Shown: positions 41,856 to 53,058, numbered from the stretch's first letter. The stretch is DNA of 64,000 nt from Adiantum capillus-veneris (GCA_014529385.2 CM043942.1:63521184-63585183), one strand, 5' to 3'. A program made the numbers and translations. Notes: a model not told the origin generated them from the sequence alone.

Positions 41856-43795
41856 TGATGGAAAGGGGGGAACACACCCAGCACATTCGAAGCTTGCCTC
41901 TATATAGCCCAACATAAATTCCACACCCCTAACCACACATAAATCATACACACACACACACGCATACTTTCTGCCAACCTTCAATGCAAGGACGCGCCTT
42001 CAAGTGTCGGCTATACACACCAACCACGAACACTGCAGCCCTTAATTGACCCAACAACACACCATCAACTCTTGACTGTACTCGATAATACATAGAACAT
42101 CCAAATCAGCAATCTCACATACCATCGACTCACGCTATCACTCTCTCCCTCTCTCTCTCTCTCTCTCTCTGTGCACACACACCCGTGTGCTCCGGAGCCA
42201 ACGCTACCATGGACTAGCACAAGACAAGACAAAAGAACAAAATGATCCGAGTCGAGTAGTCACCATAAACCATAGAGAAATCATGCATCAAAACACATAT
42301 GTGAGTACAATGACGGCATCAATGGCCACGACAATCCCTGCTTTTTGCTTGCAGCCATGGTGGCTCTTCAACACCTTTGAGTCGCTTTATTCTCCCTTGA
42401 TGACCCCGGCTACCTTCTGCAAAACAACATCTCTCTCCTTCTGCGGGTTGACCAGGCCGCTCATACCGCCTCTTTGCCTGTCCCCTACACACGAGCCCCC
42501 TCTTGTATGCAGCTTGTTGCCCTTCATCACCTTTTGGAAACCTCCTCTTCTTGCTTCCCTTACCTTGGTGGACCTTACGGCTTCCTGGTTCCCATGCCAG
42601 CGCGCCCTCTTCAAATAATGCCCCCCTTACGCTCTTGATGTCTCTGCACAGCCCTAAGTCAGCACATCCTTCCTCTGCATATAGTGCAACAAACTTATAC
42701 CCGATTGGCTGCAGCCCTTCCACCTGCAGGTCGCGGCCTCTGTGTCATGATGCCACTCTCGGCCTTGTGTCTAGCGCCCTCCAACCCTACTCGTGGGCCT
42801 GCTCCCTTCTCTCTCGGCTCCTCTTACTGCAGTCGAGATCCTCCTCTCTCTCACCAGTACTGGCAGGGTTTCAACCTGCCCTCAAGACCTCCATGGTCAC
42901 TCTTGATGTCTCTGGCGCACAGCCCCTGAAGCCGGCTCCTCCTTCCTATGCATATAGTGCAGCAAACTTATACCTGATGGTCTGCAGGTCGCGGCCTCTG
43001 TGTCACGATGCCACTCTCGGCATTGTGTCCAACACCCTCCAACTCGGCTCGTGGGCCGGGCCCCTCCTCTTATGCAACTTGAGCCACTCCCTTCTCTCTT
43101 GGCTCCTCTTACTCCAGTCAAGCTCCTCCTCTCACTCACCAGTACTGGCTGTGTTTCAACCTGCCCCCAGGTCCTCCATGGTCACTCTCCCCCAGTCCTT
43201 GACTACCGCCCCTCCTGTAATGTGAGCCCCCAAACTGGCGGCCTCCCCCTTGGTCACGACCCAGCTTCCCTACTTGCGAGGGTCCCTCCATGCAACTTGC
43301 AACATCCACCTCTGGTCCCTCCTACTGCAGTCCAGCCCTCTTTCTCCACCCTCTCTGTTCTTGATGGCGGCCTCTTGTCTTGCCTTATGTAGTCCCCGCC
43401 ACCAGATGGCACCTTTCCCCTCGCATGCCTGGCAGATGGCAGCCCTTTTCCATGCTTGGCCTCCTTTCCTGCTATCTGCAATGGCGTCATGCTTCATGCA
43501 GCGTCCCTTTTTTTTCCAATTTAAAGCTTTAAAAAGCCTTGGGTTTGGCCCCCTTTCAAACGCCACCAACTGCCACCAACTCTCGATGCAATAAAGGTCC
43601 ATGAAAATCATCTTTAGTGTGGATAATCCCATGGTTGTGCAAACGGGTCACATTCAATCCCGCATCACTATGAGAAGAGCGGAATTGCTAGAAGTGTCGG
43701 CAATCTTCAAACCACATCAAATTGAGCCACTACTAATCATTGGGCTTCATGCATTCAGAGAGCTTCAAAATCATCAAGATTCACATTTGACATAT
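41856..43795 (-). repeat. Element D 5' LTR, main part
   Basis: Inner end TGATGGAAAGGGG next to the primer site; it continues past element E at 50827-50951. It contains (CT)n at 42146-42171 and a partial internal duplication: GTCGCGGCCTCTGTGTCA at 42729 and 42983, about 254 bp apart. Pro/Ser-rich + frames and Arg-rich - frames over 42187-43594 are composition effects of this GC-rich LTR. Confidence 0.75.
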
Positions 43796-44699
43796 TGTGG
43801 GACGCATGTTTAATCTCACCATCCTATTTTATTACAGTATTAGCGAGAACCACGATTAAATTATCAAACCATGAGAAGAAACTGACTCGACTAATGCATA
43901 GAGGTTACAAGAGGTTGTCAATCTCTCGCAAAACAACTAATAACTCGCATCTAACTCAGGCTACACTCAAGTGACTGAAATCACCAAAAGCCAATCGTTC
44001 ATCGATAAACAAATCACATCCGTTACAACATCAAATGACATTCAAACGTTACAAAACTTTTAAGACATGTTTATAAGACCTAAGCACACATGCTTATGGT
44101 CTCAAACCCCACTTTAGGTCAAGTTCCAAAATCGTGATTATTAATAGCAGCGAATTTTTGACCTAATCATTTTCGACCCAAAATGCAGTTAAATGCTTAA
44201 CAATGATGTCCCAATATCCCGCCTATGTTTAGTTTTTGATTTTGAAGTGTAAACTCTTAGTTATGATGAAATTAGACCGTGGGGTTGGTGACGCCAAAAG
44301 CTACGAAATACCATGATGTGTTTACGCCAATGCGTAGAGCTCTTACCTGCGGTTGCAATGCAACAAACACGACTGCAATGTGATAACCGGGGAGAGAGTA
44401 AGAAGCGCGAGAAGGAGAGGAGTCAGCGCTGTTAGCTCACGCTGTGTATTTCTTATCCAAAAACTTATAAAAAACTTACAAAAATTGGCTTTTATACCTT
44501 AGCCAAAGTTTTTGGATGGTCAAACTAATAATCTGGAGTTCTACCAAAGCTGAAAAATGATTGTCTGATACAATCTGGAAGCTTGTAGCCCCGAATCATT
44601 AATTACAGAGTTTATCCGAGAAAATAGGAGTTACAATATTCTCGATTTATCAAAATAATAAATGTTTTACAAAGAGAACTCCGAAAAATGGTATCCACA
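43796..44699 (-). repeat. Element E 3' LTR
   Basis: The minus strand starts TGTGGATACCATTTTTC and ends GCGTCCCACA. The TATA block (AACTTACAAAAATTGGC then TTTTATA on +) is at 44473-44498. No clear polypurine tract precedes it. It lacks about 18 bp found at the start of the 5' LTR. Confidence 0.85.
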
Positions 44700-44722
44700 C
44701 ATCCAAATAGGAGTGTCTTTGT

Positions 44723-45450
44723 TTAATTAGGATGGAAGTTTAGTTTCAGCCGAAGAGATTGAAACAAACTCTTGGATGGTGTTTTCAAGACATCTCTATA
44801 AGTGTGATCTTTAAGATTTACTCTTGTTATAGATCCCACTTGCTTCAAGTACAGATAATAGTTTCCCCAATCTTGGATAAGCTGTACCTGCCGCATGAAA
44901 GGTTTTCCCAATATGATTTCATAGTTGAGTTTTTTTTCAAAGTCTACTATGGAAAAAGTGTGTTGATATTCAATTCCACAGGAATTGACTATCACTTTTT
45001 CAAGCAGCCCTAATGGTCTCTCAATGTGTCCGTCAGCCAACTATAATTTCATTCGAGTTTGTCTAATAGTTGGTTGTCCCCAGGATTCCCATACTGCTTT
45101 AGTGACTATGGCTATGCCTGCTCCACTATCCAGTATTGCCATGGTTTCAATGTCATTATATTTCACTGGGAGGGTGGTGTTTCCTTCTTCTGCTTCAAAA
45201 TATTCTCCCACTTTGTTCATGGGGACATATCGAATATTGTTGTTCATTTTATTTTTCAAATTTTCCAGATTAACCCCGTTATCCCCACCTTCTCTAGGGT
45301 TTTCTGTAGATCATTCCATAAGTATGGTCTGAGTTTTAACAGTTCTCCCAAGGTAAGAGTGCATTGGATGGGTGTAGACATGATTGAATGAATGTTGTCT
45401 ACTTCTAGGGTCTGTTCAGATCTTTTTAGTCTTTCACCCGATGGATTCAT
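44723..45450 (-). pseudogene. Element E protease
   Basis: Starting at MNPSGERLKRS, which overlaps the end of gag by 17 bp in another frame, it gives LRPYLWNDLQKTLEKVG, VGEYFEAEEGNTTLPVKYND, TMAILDSGAGIAIVTK with an intact DSG, and after one in-frame TAG (45041) LADGHIERPLGLL and EIILGKPFMRQVQLIQDW. Length and order match the protease of B. The frame then stops just before the LTR. Confidence 0.88.
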
Positions 45451-48400
45451 CTTCGTTATCTTCCAAGTAAGAAGGTAATGTTTTCAAGGTCAATGGTTTC
45501 GACATTCCTGAAACTTGAGATCCACAATCCCCGTACAAGGATTGTACATCCACGTTCATATCAGAAGGTAGGTTATCCAACCATAATTCCTCTATAGGAG
45601 CTGACTTTAGAGTTAGGCTCCGATCATTGATCTCTCTCACTTTTTCCCATATGTGTCCTGGCCAGTCTTCCTCTACGAATGGAATTCTGTCTAAGGCATC
45701 TTCACTGTCAGGCACTATAAGCTCTGGTTCTTTTGTTTCAAGGAGGGGTTCTGCCACCACATCAGATTTTTCTTTAGTGTCTCTCACCATAAGCTCTTCA
45801 GTTTTTGCGATAATTTCAAACTTGGGTTTTTGTTTATCCAACATTTCTTACCTGATTCTTACCAAATTTTGATAAGCTTCCAGTTTAGCTGCTTGCATGT
45901 CTGGAGAAGGATAGTTTTTTTATTTGTTTTCCAGGTTTTGGACTGCTTTAAGTCCTGCTTGGTAGGCTTCTAAGGTGGCATTAATAGGCTCAAAAATTTT
46001 ATCAACCAGAATGGATCCTCCAGATTTCACGGTTGTTTCCTTGAATTCACTTCTAGTTTCTTTCAATTTTTCTTGAAATAGCTTCTTTGGTTTCTCCTCG
46101 ATTTCTACCCGTTGTTTTTGTTTTCTCATCTCATATCTTTTGCTTCTGCTCCTTTTGATTCTTTTAAGAGGAAACTTTTATATTTTTCGAATCATCAGAG
46201 GAGTTGTGTTTCTTTTTCTTGGTCTGGGCTGTAGTGATCACCTTGATTGGAACAATCAGTTCGCTCTCTGATGAGCTACTAGGTATCACTTGGACTACGT
46301 TTACTACGGTTTTATCCTTGTTCAAAGGCTTTTTAGGACAATCGTTTGGAAAGTGTCCTCCCTTTATGCAACATTGTATGCAATAGGCTTCAATTGGTTT
46401 GAGTTTTTTTTCAAGCTCTGGACATTCTTTTTTCCAATGATCATCAGCATCACAGTTATGACAGTTCCCTATTCTTGGCTTCATCATGGGTCTTACCATG
46501 GGAGGTCTGACACCTTTATAAGCTACATAATACATTGGTGCGATCTTTGGTGGAGCATAAGTCACGATTTTTTCCATTGGTGGTGGATGTCAATTATACC
46601 AATCTCCTTCTACTATTACTGTAGATGGACTAGGCTCCGCTTAGGGTGTAACAGGCACTAATGCTTGTTCATCTATGACTCCTTCAGAGTACATGTACTT
46701 TACATGCACTACATTATGTCCTAGATACGGAGGTTGTTGTCCCAACACAGGTTGAGGTCTTTCCATACCCATTGGTGGTCTTTGAGCTTGGGCCATATTA
46801 GGCTGATATCTATGCATGGGTTGTCCTTGTGGCCTCATGGGCATGTACTGAACATTCCCATCATACTTTGGTTTTAAGTAGCACTCGTGGGTCTCATGGT
46901 TGGTCCATTTACCCTCGATTACACACCATTTTTGTGGCCTAATTGGTTGTCCTTGTGGAGGTATCCCTTGTCTTGGTCTCCTCATAGGTGCTTTTTGCAT
47001 GTTGTTCATCATGTCATTCATCCTTTTAAGTATACCTTCTATGGCTGAGAGTGGTGCTGCAGCAGCCGTTCTACTTGTGCTGGTTTAGTAGATGTTGTTT
47101 TCTCGCTTTGGTTATCCTTAGGGACATCTTCTTCATTGAAGATCTCACAATTGTCTCCTAAATAGCACCTAACACACACACTTCTAGGGTGGTAATGCTT
47201 CTTGCTATAGAGTATAGCATGAAGTTCTGTGTTTAGCAGTCCCTCTAGAAACAAAGATACAAGTTGTTCTTCTGCAGGTATCGCTAGATTTGGGAATCTG
47301 GCAATGTATTGTTTCATTCGAGTTGCACAATCCCTAACAAACTCACCATGTTTCTAATTAAAGCTGTAGATTTGAGCTACCGTATTATGTTTGATCCCTG
47401 TTTTGGAACAAGCAGCGACAAATCCTTGAGGTAATGTGTTCAAGTCCATGATTGACCTTCGTGGAATATTTTGGAACCATGTCAATGCTTTTCCTTCTAA
47501 TTTCATTCCAAACCCTTCGAATTGAGTATGGAAATCGAATATACACTCTGATCTTAGCACTAACTTAAAGCTTGCTAAGTGGTCATATGGATCCCCTGAT
47601 CCACTGTATTTTCTAACCCATTTTTGAAAATCAGCTGGTCTAACGCGTCTGTTTGGTTCAACTCCAGGTCTTCTGGCAGTTGGTCCTGTTTCGAGTCCTT
47701 CAAACCAGTCTGTTGGAAATAGTGACTCATGTAGCCCTGGACTGGCCTTAGTGTCACCCGGTTTTCTACGTGATGAGGTGGGTTCTGGTTTCTTCACATT
47801 ACTCTCAGATGATCTCTCACAGTGTTCATCTCTTGGAATTGTTTCTGGTCCTTGCCCCAATATCCAATCCCATATGGAATACCCTTGGTATTTGGTTTGT
47901 TCTACCTCAGGAGTCATCATAACAAAGTTGTTGTTATAACAATCCCTAAAAAAGTATGGAATACCCTTGGTATTTGGTTTGTTCTACCTCAGGAGTCATC
48001 ATAACAAAGTTGTTGTTATAACAATCCCTAAACAAGTAGGTTGGTAGGTCCGCTGACTCCTTATCTTTGATCTTGAAGGTACAGATGATCTTCATAGCCG
48101 TTAGTTGTCCTGATTTGGCATGCGAAGTCCATAAAAGATCTTTTATGTTTCTATCTTCCCAAAAATAGACTCCGATCTTAGGATTATCCCTACTAAGCCA
48201 TTTCAAAGGCTTCAAGTCTACTTGATCATATCCCTCGAATTTTAAAGTTGGTGGTCCTTCTTTTGCTGTCATACCTGGGATTATGGTGTTTACTTCTAAC
48301 CCCCATTTGTCTACCCCATCAGGGTTTCCAACTTGTACATATTACCCTTGGTATTTGGTTTGTTCTACCTCAAGAGTCATCATAACAAAGTTGTTGTTAT

Positions 48401-48937
48401 AAAAATCCCTAAACAAGTAGGTTGGTAGGTCCGCTGACTCTTTATCTTTGATCTTGAAGGTATAGATGATCTTCATGGCCGTTAGTTGTCCTGATTTGGC
48501 ATGCGAAGTCCATAAAAGATCTTTTATGTTTCTATCTTCCCAAAAATAGACTCCGATCCTAGGATTATCCCTACTAAGCCATTTCAAAGGCTTCAAGTCT
48601 ACTTGATCGTATCCCTCGAATTTTAAAGTTGGTGGTCCTTCTTTTGCTGACATACCTGGGATTATGGTGTTTACTTCTAACCCCCATTTGTCTACCCCAT
48701 CAGGGTTTCCAACTTGTACATATTGAGTTCCATTTTTGTCCATGTACATTTTTCCTTGTTGGTTTGCCCTAACCTCTTCTTCAAACTGAATACCATGGTC
48801 ATCAATGCGAATAGATGATACTCCTCGTTAGGATCCAAGTAAACCTGGGCTCCATGACTATTAGTCTTGTAAAAAGAGAGTATATGCTTATAGCACATCG
48901 TCGTTCCGGTTTCCGAGTGAGTCGAGTAAGAATACAT
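45434..48937 (-). pseudogene. Element E gag
   Basis: N-terminal region 48937-47946 includes a duplicated unit (KFEGYDQVDLKPLKWLSRDN). The capsid part at 47920-47039 reads FQKWVRKYSGSGDPYDHLAS, FEGFGMKLEGKALTWFQNIP, QYIARFPNLAIPAEEQLVSL, FLEGLLNTELHAILY. A Pro/Met/Gln-rich region follows, then two zinc knuckles at 46463-46337: CHNCDADDHWKKEC and the slightly longer CIQCCIKGGHFPNDC. An acidic C-terminal domain ends at 45434. Frameshifts separate these blocks, but the whole gag is recognisable. Confidence 0.82.
47881..48724. repeat. 381 bp tandem duplication in element E gag
   Basis: Units 47963-48343 and 48344-48724 are nearly identical and 127 codons long, so frame is kept. A third partial unit of 82 bp lies at 47881-47962. 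The unit encodes the N-terminal gag segment with PTLKFEGYDQVDLKPLKWLS and YFWEDRNIKDLLWTSHAKSG. Confidence 0.9.
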
Positions 48938-48939
48938 TT

Positions 48940-50256
48940 AGAATGTTGAGTCTGAAAAAGTGTCTGAGACTTCTTCAAGAATTGTGTGCAAGGAATTGCC
49001 TTGATTCACGCTTTCTTTGGTGGATACTCTACTGGAGGTTTCTCCGAGTATGCCCTGATTTCCTAGTACACGACCAAATCTAAGGTACATATAGACTTAT
49101 GAAGCCCTGAATAGAGTACTCACCTTTGGATTGACTTGTCGTCAATTTCCACTTGATTTGATTGCAACTTTCTATCAAGCCACTGATTCCTCATCGACAA
49201 CTTGATTCCTATATAAATTTAATCAAGTTAGCTATTCTTCTATAAAGACAGTAGAGTTTTTGCTAACTCTCCTGATTGATATCACTTCAAATCAAGCTAT
49301 GAGAGTCAAAATTTGACTTTTAGATTTGACTTTAGCAAAAAATCAAAGGTTTAATTTGCAACCTGGAAACTGAGTGAACATGTATCAATTTTGATCCGAT
49401 TGAACTCAAAATTGCGCGGTGGCTTTATATTATATTGTTCTAACACTATATAAGTTCAAAAGTCAAAATTGATGTCTTTAGATAGCAGAAGTAAATAATC
49501 ACGATTATTTACTTTTGTTAGTTTTTTGCACTTTTTAGATTGGTTTGGTAAGTATACAACTTGTTAAAGTCCCTGGACTAGTTTTAACAAGTTTGGACAA
49601 AATCTGATCAAGTTTATCAACTATTTTGTGTCCGCAGACTCTGATTTCGAGAATCTAGCTTAAGTCTCACTTTTGTGATCCAAATACCAAAATTGATTTG
49701 TGAAGTCCACTTGGTATGCTTGACCTTGTGGTATACTCAAATGTGCAAATTTCTCAAGTTTTGAAGCAGATGTAAATAATTGCGATTATTTACTCTAGCT
49801 ATATTTTTGCAACTTTTTGCCCTAACTTTGACACAGATCTGTTAAGAACCTTAAGTTAAGGTCACTAGCCAAGTTCCACCAAGTTTTGACAATTTTTGGT
49901 CAAATGGTAATCAATTATCCGTCCACAGACTAACTTTGCAAATTTAGTCACAATTTTCAATCCAGTGATCCAAATGTTACCAAATTTGGTTTGTGGGCTT
50001 ATTACAACATGTTAAAAGTAGTGGTATGCTGACTTGGTCAAAAAAGTTGAAAAATGGGGCGAATGTAAATAATCGCGATTATTTACAACTGATAAGTTTT
50101 TACATTTTTTTTGTCAAATGAGCATGTATACATGTTTATTACATCAATATAAGCCTATGAATCAATTTTCAACAATTTTGGACAAATTTTTCCCAATTTA
50201 CACTCAAGATTCAAAAAGTCAGAATAAACTTTAGTTTTCACCCAGTTTTTTACAGT
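48940..50256 (-). other. Element E leader
   Basis: About 1.3 kb of AT-rich DNA between the 5' LTR and gag, without reading frames of interest. It has a repeating layout of roughly 285 bp with related wording (GATCCAAAT, TTTGGT..GTG, TTGGTATGCTGACTTGG-like lines) and one palindrome per unit. No primer site is visible at the LTR edge, consistent with a deletion there. Confidence 0.65.
49491..50086. repeat. Three palindromic motif copies in the element E leader
   Basis: Copies at 49491-49512, 49772-49793 and 50065-50086 follow GTAAATAAT-CGCG-type-ATTATTTAC. The third is a perfect 22 bp palindrome; the first and second have 10 and 9 bp arms. Spacing is 281 and 293 bp. The centre ATCGCGAT equals that in the leader of B. 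Confidence 0.9.
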
Positions 50257-50821
50257 GGATTTTTGACCTAGTCGTTTTCGACCCAGAATGCATCTAAATG
50301 CTTAGCAATGATGCCCCAATACCCTGCCTATGTTTAGTTTTTTATTTTGAAGTGTAAATTCCCAGTTATGATGAAATTAGGCCGCGGGTCGGTGACGCCA
50401 AAAGCTGCAAAATACCGTGATGTGTTTACGTCAATGCGTAGAACTCTTATCTGCGGTTGCAATGCAACAAATACGACTGCAATGTGACAACCGAGGAGGG
50501 AGTAGGAAGCACGAGAAGAAGAGGAGTGAGCGCCATTAGCTCACGTTGTGTATTTCTTATCCAAAATTTTATAAAAAACTTACAAAAATTGGCTTTTATA
50601 CCTTAGCCAAGGTTTTTGGGTGGTAAAAACTAATAATCTGGAGTTTTACCAAAGCTGGGAAATGACTGGTTGATACAATCTAGAAGCTTGTAGCCTCGGC
50701 TCATTAATTACAGAGTTTATCCGAGAAAATAGGAGTTACAATATTCTCGATTTATCAAAATAATAAATGTTTTACAAAGAGAACTCCGAAAAATGGTATC
50801 CGTGTTAGCTTGCTGCTAACA
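50257..50821 (-). repeat. Element E 5' LTR (truncated inside)
   Basis: Homologous to 44150-44699 of the 3' LTR. The minus strand starts TGTTAGCAGCAAGCTAACAC, a 7 bp inverted repeat absent from the other LTR. About 350 bp at the leader side, equivalent to 43796-44150, is missing, together with the primer site. The TATA block is at 50577-50600. Confidence 0.8.
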
Positions 50822-50951
50822 CATACACTGCCTGATAATGTCGGCCACAATTGGCATCAAGCAACTGTACAAGTATTGTAGTGCCCACCTGTCATCTTCT
50901 ATGTACATGCTTCAGGCTTTCTCCCTGTGTCGATAGTGTTTGCATGTACCA

Positions 50952-51454
50952 ACGTACATCAATGCCCTGCACAATGTTCCAAACTCCCTTTGATGCAAGT
51001 ACATTTGCATCATGTAAGCCCACATAGGGTAATTGTCCCCATCCAATCTGTCCTCTGTAGTAAACATCTTGAACACATCAATGTTGTTGTCAGCCGTGGA
51101 AAATGCCTACACGTGATGTGAAACTAGCAGAAATGAGGAGAAATTAAGTGAGATCAGCACATGATATATAGCACAACCCGTAGTAGACTGTATGGGACTT
51201 GTTATGCAGCAATTGGCATTGATATAAATTCTCAACAAAATGACAAAATTGCATGTGCAGACCTGGTTGTAGTGGACAGGGTCGAAATGAGCTCGAAATG
51301 AAATTCTGAGCAGACCAGCCTCTACGAACTTTTTCATTTAGTTTTTTCACCTGTTGATGCTCGCCAAATATCATTGAAATAAGAGAAAAAGAGCAGAGGT
51401 GTTCTGGCGATGCTCGTGATTAAGTCCGAGAGGACGTGACCTACTGTGATACCA
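50952..51454 (-). pseudogene. Copia K gag start, leader and primer site
   Basis: The primer site TGGTATCACAG (51454-51444, minus) matches the initiator Met type. The gag N-terminus follows at about 51110: VFKMFTTEDRLDGDNYPMWA then, after a frameshift, SKGVWNIVQGIDVR. This is the plant copia gag signature LxGxNYxxWxxxM..G.W..V.G. The frame is cut at 50952 by element D. Confidence 0.75.
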
Positions 51455-51459
51455 ATTAT

Positions 51460-51683
51460 TGAAATTAGGGTTGCAAAAAAACACACACAGCTTGGAGAAG
51501 ATGAAGGAAGCTCAAGGCATGCAATAGAAAGTGTATTACTTAGTGTGCAATGGAAAGGTCCATAACCCTAGAGTGATGGGCATATATACAATGCACGGGG
51601 GGAAAAACCTCCTAAAGAGGGAAAAAATGCCCCGGCGGTCCTCGTGTGTTCACACACATCACTACCACATGTATATGGTAACA
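51460..51683 (-). repeat. Copia K 5' LTR
   Basis: 224 bp from TGAAATTAGGG to GTATATGGTAACA on +, with TG/CA ends, between the K primer site and the gag of chromovirus I. It contains a TATA-like GGGCATATATACAATGC. Only this LTR is in the window. Confidence 0.7.
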
Positions 51684-52556
51684 CATCGCTTGAAAGGAAT
51701 TGCTTCATGATGGAAACTTGTAAAGTTTTCCATGTCTTTGGGGATTTGCCATTGCCACAAAGGCTAGCCTACCATTGACAAACCGATTTCTGAAAATGCA
51801 AAGCTACATGGCGTAGCTTGGAGGACTCCATGAAGCCCTCGTCACTAAAGACCGCATCAAATTGCTGGATGAAGGCCAATAATTTTTTGGTGGCACCAGA
51901 GGTGACATCATAGGTGAGAAAAGAGATAATCTTCCCTGCTTTGATCTTCCTGAGCTTTTGTGACCTTTGCCATGCGGGGTATGATTTGTGATGTCCTTCC
52001 CTCTTGTATTCTCTTGGAGAATAGCCATAGCTTTTGTCGAAAGAGGAGGAAGGTGAAGAAGAAGGAGAAGAGGGTGACCTCTTTCTTGTCAGTTTCTTCC
52101 TTTGTTTCCTCTCTTCTCTTTTTGAGTGACGAGGAGAAGGATTGTGTGTTGATCATTTCCTCTTGGGAGGAGTTGGCGATCGTCTAGACCATTGTCTTCG
52201 TGGAGCCACATCTATAAACGAACTTAAAGATTCATTATTTTCTTGCTCTTTGGATTCCTCCTTTCATATGGGAGAGAGTCTTCTTTTGGGGGTCTCTTCA
52301 AGAGGCCTCCTAAGCTCTCCATCCTCTTGGAGAGGAAGGGAAATCCATAAGCGCAAAGTTGTTGAGTAACTTTAGTTTGCAAAGGGTTGCCCATAGCTTG
52401 TTGCAACCTAGTAACAAGATAATTGACAAACATGGGGGCATCATCATTAGCACCTTCATGTGCAAAATCAAAGTTATCAATATTCATTCTACTCTCTTGG
52501 TTATTGTCAGCCATGCTAACCAAATTTGAGTATTTGCTTAGTGTATTCTTTGGCAA
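51684..52556 (-). pseudogene. Chromovirus I gag, N-terminal part
   Basis: It starts in the region of MADNNQESRMNIDNFDF and passes VNYLVTRLQQAMGNPLQTKV and a Lys/Arg-rich stretch. It then gives the chromovirus capsid start FDAVFSDEGFMESSKLRHVA, LHFQKSVCQW and SPKTWKTLQVSIMKQFLSSD in broken frames. It is cut at 51684 by the LTR of copia K. Confidence 0.75.
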
Positions 52557-52885
52557 TTCAAAACCTTAGTTGCTACTCCTCTTAGCCTTTGTGAAATCAG
52601 CACTTAAGTATCTACACCCAAATTGGTTAATTATAGAGAGTAGTGGAGTGGGTATAATATTGCAGAGTTGTAGAAAGATAGCTCCTTTTAAACTTCTAAT
52701 GGATCAATAATGGTAAAGTTGTAGGCAAGTCCAATGCTCCCGAGGTGTGCACCATATCCCACATAGTGGACTCAACAAAACCGATAATAGATCCAGTCCC
52801 ACTTACCCTAATATAATTAACAAAATCAAGCATTAATAGGTTACTTAAGAACCTCTCTTCTTAAGCAAGAAAAGAGAAACCAAAT
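52557..52885 (-). other. Chromovirus I leader
   Basis: Non-coding DNA between primer site and gag; no motifs seen. Confidence 0.5.
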
Positions 52886-52898
52886 GCTCTGATACCAA
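52886..52898 (-). promoter_or_regulatory. Chromovirus I primer binding site, initiator Met
   Basis: The minus strand reads TTGGTATCAGAGC directly after the LTR end TTACA. It matches the initiator Met complement exactly. Confidence 0.88.
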
Positions 52899-52974
52899 TG
52901 TAATCTTAATGGCCTATATACTTTGAGAGTAGTAGAATTAAGAAACTTAAAAAAAGCTTTTTTGTGAGATTACT

Positions 52975-53058
52975 TGTTAGGAAATAAGACGTAGCTAAAT
53001 AGATAATTGAGTAGATTACTTAATGGAGAGAGACAGATTTATATACACGAGATTATAG

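Larger units (their letters stand above)
43796..50821 (-). mobile_element. Ty3/gypsy element E: gag-protease only, nested in the D LTR
   Basis: 7026 bp between D LTR sequences that are continuous in the other D LTR. Flanks CATAT and CATAC (or exact ACATA with shifted ends) give the target duplication. Minus-strand order: 5' LTR, leader with palindromic repeats, gag, protease, 3' LTR. The protease frame ends 24 bp before the 3' LTR and no RT, RNase H or integrase is present. The protease is very similar to that of element B. Confidence 0.88.
39219..50951 (-). mobile_element. LTR element D: gag plus unknown frame, host of element E
   Basis: The 5' LTR (50951-50827 and 43795-41856, split by E), a primer site, a 1.7 kb interior, a polypurine tract and a 3' LTR (40148-39219, truncated by C) are present. 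The interior codes for a Ty3/gypsy-type gag followed by an unrecognised frame. There is no room for protease, RT or integrase, so D depends on other elements. It lies in the gag of copia K. Confidence 0.7.

Noticed and set aside
39205-43594. Many overlapping frames in the D LTRs, and the idea of a segmental gene duplication
   Set aside because: The two 0.9 kb copies are followed or preceded by a primer site and polypurine tract in the right places, so they are LTRs; the frames are GC-composition artefacts.
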